NCBI RefSeq assembly: GCF_022458985.1
Contig: NC_061781.1
Span: forward strand, 22,734,001 to 22,798,000
From: Mugil cephalus
Lineage: Eukaryota; Chordata; Actinopteri; Mugiliformes; Mugilidae
Length of the DNA stretch: 64,000 nt
Reading direction: 5' to 3'
Under the pieces are notes generated by a model. The model saw only the letters and a program-made list of their open reading frames with translations. It was not told where the DNA came from and ran no database searches. Every line of letters begins with the position of its first letter. Position 1 is the stretch's first letter. Below are positions 13,235-23,100 of the stretch, one piece after another. A program made the translations under genes and the position numbers.

Positions 13235-13600
13235 TGCATCCAGAACAATTGTGACTCATCAAAGACTGGACATGGGCCTTCTGAGGGTCCTTTGGTGTCT
13301 GGGAACAGGATGTTATTACTGGTGGTGGTGGTGTGTGTGTGTGTGTGTTTATAGTGAATTTGGAGGCCAGGTCAACGCCTTGTGCTGTTCATGTTTTTTT
13401 GTGTCGTTCCTAAACAGGGAGTGTCTTTGCTATGGGGTGGGGGTGTCTGGTCTGGTCTGGTGATCTAGGTGGGTGCTACATGTCCTTAAGTGACATCCAC
13501 AAGAACGAATGACAGGTCTAAACGTTTCCCGGCAAGATGGTCAGTGTTATTTACTTTTCCTGTCAGTGGTTTTGATGTCGTGGCTCATCTGTGTATTCAT
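13235..13600 (-). mobile_element. Tc1-derived MITE (family T), minus-strand copy
   Basis: The reverse complement carries the family signature found at 38,807-39,280: the CCACTGACAGGA end, the phrase TTCTGCTGGGAAAC in decayed form, GTGGATGTNACTTAGACATGTAGC, and CTGGCCTCCAAATTCACT. These are fragments of a Tc1 transposase gene, so the family is an internally deleted Tc1 element. A (GT)n run sits inside. Confidence 0.75.
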
Positions 13601-14047
13601 AAAAACAAAATATGGGAAATATGCCAAGCTAAAGGAGAATCCCATATCTGTTAATCTGCCGTAATATCACACTGTTATTTGATGCCGTCAGGGTAACTTT
13701 GGTCACCGTCCAAGTTCAAGTGAGACAAAGAGTTTAGAAAGTCCATTCAGGAACATATATTCAGAGTTGAAACCCTCCTTCCAGTCCCCAAGCATTACAC
13801 AGCATTGTGTCTGAGGTTTATTCACAAGTGAGTCCTCAAATACCAGAACACTACTCATCAGATTAAGGAGAGAAGTAGACGGCGTGTGGGAATAAGGAGA
13901 GAGGGGAACACAGAGACATAGCATAGAGCTAACGCTCACTGTTCCAGTAAGTTGCCGCCTGTTGCTGTAACCCTTTTACAGTAGCACCTTGTTTTATGGA
14001 ACAAATGAATAATTTCTAAATGTTGTTTATTTTGTATCTTTCCAGCC

Positions 14048-14123
14048 ATGGGCCCGAGTTCGACACTGGGAAGCCTTCTGTTTTTCCTCAGCCTATATGG
14101 GCTCAGCAAAGGATTCGTACAGG
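14048..14123 (+). CDS. Gene A exon 1, signal peptide
   Basis: It encodes 25 residues starting MGPSSTLGSLLFFLSLYGLS, a typical secretory signal with a hydrophobic Leu/Phe core. The exon ends CAG G|GTGAGT in phase 1, and the next exon supplies AG to complete a Glu codon. Confidence 0.88.
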
Positions 14124-17100
14124 GTGAGTCAAACTTTACTTTAAATGCCAAACTACATGCATTTTTATTTTTTATTTTTTATTTTGTAAGTATGACATGT
14201 CATATGTTTTTGCCAAGTCGAGGTCTTACATCTGCCTCCAGTCTGTTTAGAAGCACTCTATTGCCCTCTTGTGGCCAATGGTGCAAGTCTTTCACTACAA
14301 ATAAACGAGCAGATTTTAGGATGTTGCAAGATGCTTAATATGCAAAATGTTTGGCTGTGAAATGGCTCAGACCTGCACAACAATAAAGATTAGCCGTACA
14401 CAACGCAGCCATCTCACTGGTTTCGTAGAATATTTTATTAAGATCGCTTTAATTTTCATGTTTGTTCTTTGTCAGTTTAAATGGCAATGCCCTTTTCTCC
14501 ACAAATTTGCATTGCAGAGAACTGCACCAACTACCGGCTCCAGTTTGAGAGGGTTTACTCTGTGCCCGGGGACGTGGCGATGCTCAACAGCACCCTGGTC
14601 TCTCCGGACGTCTTCAACTTCACCGGGGTCCCGTACAACATGACCTGGTACAACTCAAAGACGGGCCAAGAAATGAGCAACCAGACCGGACGGATTCTGC
14701 TGTACGGGGAGACGCTGTGGTTTCTCAACGTAACGCCGGACGACAACGGGGAATACGTGTGTCTGCTGAGGTACGGTGACATCTGTGTGGACAGACATGC
14801 CAGGACGTTTGCACAGTTTGTCAAACTGTCCATTCGCCAGTTACACTATAAAAAATACCATTATTACAAGAATATACAACCCACCAATAAAGCAGAAGAA
14901 ACTATATAATAAAGTTTTATGACAATTAGTTGCCAATAGTGTGAAAAAAGACCAACATGCCTGTTTCTACCAGTCAAGTTATTTCACAAACCTATTCCAA
15001 GGCAAAATACCTCAAACACTATAGCTTTAAATGCTGGTTACCATATTTCAATGGACTGTTTTGGCAAAAATGGACGAGGAAAACATGTATTTTAGAAAAT
15101 ATACTAATACACTCACTCTCTAAGACTGAGTGTCATTTTAAAAAGTTGGCTCTGACTGATGGGACAACATTCACCGACCCCTACAGGAACTGGAACTCAC
15201 TTCAGCGTGATGTGCAAACAAGATGCTTTTAAAGAGCAAGAAATGGAACATAAAGGCTCTATAAACATGAAGTTATTACAAACATTGGCTTTGCCGCGTT
15301 CAGGGAAAAAAAAAACAGACAGGAGATCGGGCCTTTTCTGTTGCAGCTCCTTGACTTTAGAACATCCTGCCAGAAGATATTAGAAGCTCTGACTCTGTTG
15401 AAGCTTTTAAGAAGCACTTTAAGACCATTTTTTATTCTTTGGCTTTTAAAAGCATTGATCTGTCTTTGTTTTCATCTAATCAACTTTTATTTCTTGATAA
15501 AGTTGATCTGCATTTCTCAGGTTTTATGCGACATGTTGCCCGTCAGGCGCCTTGGTGCAACTGCTCTTTGATTTTAAAGACACAATTGAATTGGTTGCAA
15601 ATAGTAGTTTACATATATTTAACTGGATGCAGGGTGATGACGGGATTGATTTTTGATGGGAAGTGTTACTCGTTTTCTCCACCAACTTTGAGGAGCATCC
15701 AGCAAAATTATTCTGGATCTTCTAATACCATGGTAGCCACTCGTAGCCTGTAGTGATATTTGTAATTAAAACTCTGAAGAAGTAAAATGGAAATAAATAT
15801 TAAAATACAAACATTTCCTAAACAGCAATTAGAGTGACAGGTTAAAGGTAGAGATCAGCTTATAAACTCAACTATCAAATATCATAATTTATTCATTCAT
15901 TTATTTTTCTCAACAGAACTCCTTCTCAGTGCTACATGCAGGCGACAATGCTGGTAGTGGATAAGCTGGTTGCTGGAGAGTGTGGAAGGCCAAGGAAAAC
16001 CTATCAACCACTCACACATGGAGTCTCAGACAACCTGAACTGCCCTCTGAAGGACTACATCGATAAACTGGACAGCTACAACGTCACATACTCCCTAACG
16101 TGGTACAGAGTGAGTAATGGGGACGTTAAACATCTACTAATCCACAAAGTTTAGATGAGAAATAACCAGTCTGTTCAGAACCAGATCTTAAGTTAAGCCA
16201 GATTCTTTACTACTTTACTGTAGCGTTATAGAGTTTGATTACTATATACTGCCATTATTTCGATTCACTCTTTTTCATGGAGGCAAATTCTACTCATGCA
16301 AACCACCTGTCTGCTGCTGTCGTTTATTGAATGGTAAAACTATTCATACGAATTATCCTATTTTTACTACATCTTAATTTTAAGACCTTGAGGAAAATCT
16401 TCCCTAGATTTATGAAGCAGTTCAGTTTGAAATGCATGTGGTTAATCAGCCCTGCAACTCTTTACCATCATAGAAAGTATGAGTATTAAAATATATATAT
16501 TTTTAATGTGCTTATGTTTTCTGTTCCTTATCTAGGGCTGTGAACCCATACTGGAGGAGACAAGCAGGTACATCTTCAGGGATAAAACCAAACTGATGAT
16601 TCACAGTGTGGACTCTGAAGACAACCAGTCCCACACCTGTACTCTGACATTCAGCCTCGGAGGTTTCACGGGAAAGGTGTCAGAGACCATCATTGCAACA
16701 GTCACAGGTGAAACTGGACAAGAGACTTTCTACAGAGCAGCACAGAATCAAATGTTTTAAACATGTAAACTACAGAGTGTTGGTTGTGGTGCCATTATAA
16801 TCCAGTGTGCTGCATATTTCTGTGATTAGCCACCTTCTCTCTACGCTACTCTAACTGATGTTATCCGTCTTTTCAGAGGAGTACTCCATGGTTCCCCAAA
16901 TTCGTGAACCAGATGGTGAAATAGTCAAGGCACATGAGGGTAAGGTCATGCTTTACTTGATACCAGCCACAACATTAAAACCACTAACAGGCAAAATAAA
17001 TAACACTGGCCATCTTGTGACTTTTGGACGTGGCATTTGTGTGGATGTTACCTAGACATGTAGCACCCACCTAGACTAGACCATTAAGGTTATTAAGTTT

Positions 17101-20100
17101 TAGATTTGTGGCAGCTTATTCTTATTCTATTCATTTAAACCTGTTGTCCTCTTAAGTGGACAGTGTAGTCTGCCATCTAGTGGTAGCAAAAGGTCAACAC
17201 ACTAGTCAGGGTAAGAACACGATAGCCGGCTGATTCATTCTGCATTCTGTCATTCACGGGACAAAAGTGAACAAGGACCAAAACCTCATCCAATTTCACG
17301 ATTCAAACTTGTTTATTTATGCTCATCAACTGTTTCTGGTTTCATGTGACACGGAAATTTAAAAAATTCTATCAGTAGTAACAAGCTACAATGTCAATAA
17401 TTAGCAAGTGCTCGTTTGAGGGTGTTGGGATTTCATTGTTTGTAATCCTGTTTTTGCCAAGCAATGTTCAGGATTTGAAATACTGGTAAATAGTTTTATA
17501 ATTTGTTACAGACTGGTGACTTTATTGTATTATACAGCAAAATAAGCCCTGTGTCCACATATGAGGACAATTTGTTTTCAAAAACTACTTGTTTAAGTAG
17601 TATAAGAATAGTAGTATTAGGTCCTACTGATCCCAAATACCATGGACGTTAAAAATGCACACCAAACAAAAGCTCAGGTCTAAATGTGTGTTACTGTATT
17701 GTATATGTTTAGGCTCTGAGATCCGCAAGAGATGCCTGGTGTTTATTCCGGGTGTTGGAACACCCTTCGTTGATGTAGTTTGGTTCAACGGAGACAACAT
17801 CATAGAGAGAATTCCTGGACGTATCAATGTAACAGAAACCCGGTCAGCTCCTTCATCTTTCTTTTTTACTTTTTTATGTCTGACATTTTCAGGTTGCATA
17901 ATGACTGAACATCGTGTTTCTTTCCTCTCATCCAATTGTTGTCACCAGTTCGTGGCCGCATAATAGTACTCGGAAAGGTATGTTTATAGAGGTGCTGTTG
18001 CAGATTTCCGAGGTGAGGAAGCAGGATTTCAACACCACCTTCACCTGTCTAGTGTTCAGCGGCCGAGGATGTCCACAGAAATCTTTTACTCTGCAACCAG
18101 CAGGTAAGGTCACAGTGCATGCCTCCCAAATAAAAATAAAAATGGCTCTATTAAATGTCAGGTCACTTACAAATAAATCATTTTTAATAATTGCTGCTGT
18201 TTTCTCTGACATTTATGGCTGTAAGGAAGTCCACCTTGGTGAATTCAAATCATTTGAAAACCTTGCTTTGTCAGTACATTGCAAATCTACAGTCTTAATA
18301 ATTATCTGTTTACCGTCCACCAAAATCCAAATGTGGATTTCTGGAAGATTTTTCTCAGCTATTATCTAAGGTTTCCACTGATTATGACTGTCTTATTATA
18401 TCTGGTGAATTTAATACTCACATTGACATTGAAACTGATCCAGATGCCGTAAGCTTTAATAGTCTGCTGAAGGCATTTGACCTCTCTCAACATGTCCGTG
18501 GACCCACCCACAATAAAGGACATACTCTTGACCTTGTCATCTCAAAAGGACTTAACATTACAATGCCTCTTGTTGTGGATGTAGCTTTTTCTGATCACCG
18601 TTGCATTTATTTTGATGTTTCTGCTTTCCCCGTACAACATGACAGCTCTCGATTACTCCAAAGACGCATAATTAATGGCAAATTAAAGGATTATCTATCT
18701 TTCTAGTTAAAACAGAGAAATGGAATCAGCCATAAAACACTGGAGCATTATCCTTAATTCAAACCTTGCAATCAAGGTTTCTGCCTTGACACCAGCGCCT
18801 CGGTTCTTATTGTTGGGATTTTAGGCTCAAGGTTTTGTAAAACATCTCGAGACAATTTATTGATGCTATATATACATAAACTGAACTGAAAACTAATTTC
18901 ATCTTAACCGTTTTTAATATTCCATTGCAACCACACTACCCACACTACAAGCTAGTAGAACACGGAACAATTCAACTGAACGCCAGTCAGCTCACTTAGA
19001 TTTTTCGGTAACACTTTCTATGAAGGTTGTATTTATAATGCCCTATGAATGCACTCATAATGTTTTATAAGGTGTCTATAAAGCATTATAATGGTCATTA
19101 TTGCCATCTATACATATTCACAAGTCGTCCAACCAACTTCCATGATGCATTATGACAACTGGTTATGAATGATTCTAATTTTAATCTGAATAGTGCATTA
19201 TAAATATGTTATAATAAAGTTATAATAATGTATACATCTCCCTACAGCACACTGTTATAAACAGCTATGCATAAGTGCTATTTGTCAGCGCTAAGTAAAG
19301 TGACAAGAATATGACACTATTATTAACAGATATAAGTTACTATGAGTAATTAAAAGGTGCAATGAACTAAGTCCTGAGTCTGGCATCTTTACTCCATATG
19401 CACAATGTTAATATCATAGGTGTTATTTGTCAGCTTTAGGTAAATTAGTGCAAATGAGGTGTTGTGGATATAAGACTATTATAAACAAATATGAGGCACA
19501 ATGAAATGAGAGCCTGGACAGTAAAGACAAAAGGAATGCATTTAGTTCACTTTATTTTCATTTAAACCAACACACATAATCAGAATGATTATCAATGTTC
19601 TGAGCACATTACACAAACACATGAAACACGTGAAACAGACCACAAAAGTGGCACGGCGTGGTCCTAGAGATGTGGCTCTTAAAAGTGCCTTTGGGTTGGT
19701 GAGGTTATTCAGGGTCAGAGGTCAGGAGATGGTTTGACAGCAACTACAAGAAGAACAGAGGCAAATCTTTAGTGCTCTAGCTGGGTTTGTTTTTATGCAG
19801 AAAGGTTTGATTGAAAACACATAAGCAGATCACGTTTTTTTCTTTAAAGCAGCATAATGAGACATTATGTTACCGCATATCATGCAGGCACCGCAGATTA
19901 CCCGTAGGTGGCTTAAGCTAGCTACACGAAAGTTGCAAGACACGGCTAGTTTTAATTCACAAATTAGATCGTTTTCATATTCTTGCGTTTAATGATTGAA
20001 ACCATTCGAAATCATTGCTTTAATATGTAAACGATGTGCTTCATGTAAGCACATCTACGGGTAATCTGCGAAAAAAACGTGATATGCTTATGTGTTTTCA

Positions 20101-23100
20101 ATCAAACCTTTCTGCATAAAAAAACAAACCCAGCTAGAACCCAGCACTAAAGATTTGCCTCTGTTCTTCTTGTAGTTGCTGTCAAACCATCTCCTGACCT
20201 CTGACCCTGAATAACCTCACCAACCCAAAGGCACTTTTAAGGGCCACATCTCTAGGACCACGCCGTGCCACTTTTGTGGCCTGTTTCATGTGTTTCATGT
20301 GTTTGTGTAATGTGCTCAGAACATTGATAATCATTCTGATTATGTGTGTTGGTTTAAATGAAAATAAAGTGAACTAAATACATTCCTTTTGTCTTTACTG
20401 TCCAGGCTTTCATTTCATTGTGCCTCATATTTGTTTATAATAGTCTTATATCCACAACACCTCATTTGCACTAATTTACCTAAAGCTGACAAATAACACC
20501 TATGATATTAACACTGTGCATATGGGGTAAAGATGCCAGACTCAGGACTTAGTTCATTGCACCTTTTAATTACTCATAGTAACTTATATATATAATAATA
20601 GTGTCATATTCTTGTCACTTTACTTAGCGCTGACAAATAGCACTTATGATATTGCGTAGCTGTTTATAACTGTGTGATGTAGGGAGATGTATACATTATT
20701 ATAACTTTATTACATATACTTATAACTACAGATATAAAGCACTATAGGCGAAGTCAAAACTCATTATGCATCACTATACACATTTAGCAAAGCAAAGTAG
20801 TTATGATGCATCATAAAATGAACAAGTGACTAGGCAGATATTGACATATTTATAATGCACTATTCAGATTAAAATTATAATCATTCATAACCAGTTGTCA
20901 TAATGCATCATGAAGTTGGTTATGACGACTTGTGAATATGTATAGATGGTAATAATTACCATTATAATGCTTTATAGACACCTTATAAAACATTCTGAGT
21001 GCATTCATAGGGCATTATAAATACAACCTTCATAGAAAGTGTTGTCGATTTTTCTTGTGTGGCCGTCGTGCCATCTGCTAACACGGGGCAAGATGTAAGA
21101 ACCTCACTGAGCCGAACACTAGGGGGCGATCAGAGAGTGTGGAGCTTGTCTGGTCCGCCGTGTTAACATACACAGCTTTTTCCTTTTCCTTCACACCACT
21201 AATGTCTGTTTCATGTGTTTTTCAACCTTACAGATCCAGACATCATACTGCCCATCGTGACAGTGCATGGCGGTGTGATGGTTCTCTTCATCATCAGTGT
21301 CAGCATCTACTACATCTTTAAGATTGACATCGTGCTGTGTTTCAGGAGAACATTTCCAGTCTTCTACTTAAACAAAGGTAATAGTGCACAGCAGATGTGT
21401 GATTAGTGATTTGCTCTTAACAATGATCCAACCCACAACCCATAACTGTGTGATGGAAGATGGAAAACCCCACAGTTATGCTTTCGCTTTGCGAGGAGGC
21501 ACATCGAGAATACCCACACATTCACTACTAGATATATAACTACACATGACTGCACTGTGAAACTGATGAGAGCAGGAAGCAAACCACAAGGCTGCCTACA
21601 CTGGTTTACTGTCATCTGATGACCTTCAATATCCTAGACTGTACTTTCACAAGCTGCTTAACCACACAGGTGTGAAGTCTTCAAAATGCTTTCATAACTT
21701 TGACTGGTGGGCAGAAAGAAAGTTTAAGACATTGGAATGACACAAGAGGAATATATAAAGGTTTAAGTCTTGTATACTTTTAGGGATAGACATAAAAACT
21801 ATCAACATGGCATTAATGAGCTCCTTTCTCCTTTGTCAGACATGGATGGAAAGCTATACGATGCCTACGTGGCATATCCGCAGCCCTACACCTTTGGATT
21901 CAGCGAGCGAGTGGAAAGTTTTGCCCTTCACACGCTGCCTCAAGTGTTGGAAAAGGCCTGCGACTACAAACTCTTCTTAGAAGGCCGTGACTGCCTTCCT
22001 GGGCAGGGTAAGTTAACAAACATGGCAAAGACAGCATTAAGCTATTAACTGCCTCAAATCCAGGGACCAGACACTTTAATCACTTATACACTTAAGCACA
22101 TTGTATGCAAAACATATCATGTTTTTTTTTTGGTATATATTCATATACAAATATGAAAATTTCTTTGAACGTTAATGACTTTAAGTTTCTGCTCATGATT
22201 TCGGAATGTCCAAATACATGCATGTTGGTTTAATAGGTGATTATAAATTGACCCTAGGTATGTGAGCAAAAACAGCACTACTAGAAAGAAGCAAAATATC
22301 CTTATATTTAATCAAATCATTTTGTATTAAGAAAACTGCCAATGCGCTTTTTGCTTGACAAAAATTGTCCCTGAACAAAATATAAGATGTATTTCTTTGA
22401 TACAAGTATTTTTTTGCTTTCTTGAAATTCCTTTTTTGCAGTGTAGCTGGGATAGATAAATACCTACTCCTTACCTATTTAGATTCTCAAATCATTTAGG
22501 CTTAAGATTAACCTACACATCGTCAATCATTTTTGAGTTTATGAAGACTAAGCATGAGCAAGTGGTTGTTAAGCATGTGTTCTGTTGAACAAAACCTCTT
22601 TTCAATCTACTTTACTGACTGCAATACATTTGCATTCACATTATTCCTTTTCCCCACCATCCGTACATTGGTTTGGGTGACTATGTTTGGCACGCCATCC
22701 CAAAGTACTGTCATTACACCCCAAAGCTTAACAGTTGCCAAAATCAAAGTCAACCACCAAGTCAACATGTGTTTTGCATAAGTTCAAAAAGTTAAACCTA
22801 AATTTCATTAGTTCACAGCACTTTTCAAAATGTCTCTGGCTTATCCAGATAATTACTTTCCATACTTAAGATGTTGATTTTTTATGATGAGGTTGCCAAA
22901 ATGTATGCACATGCACTGTACACTGTATAGCCTATAGTGTCATTGTTTGCTGCAATGGTTGAAATTACAGTTTTGTTTCACTTTCACTTACAAGTCAAGT
23001 CACCATTTACATCAGTTCATTCTAGAGTCTGAGTGAATGTTTGTGCCCAATTTGAAGAAATTCTCTCAAGGCATTCCTGATATATTGGGCAGACATGCAA

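Noticed and set aside
14518..14909. Reading the gene A exon 2 frame on to a stop at 14,909
   Set aside because: The frame past AG|GTACGG loses Ig character. Splicing at 14,770 into 15,917 restores phase and the conserved cysteine. A truncated isoform is possible but not supported.
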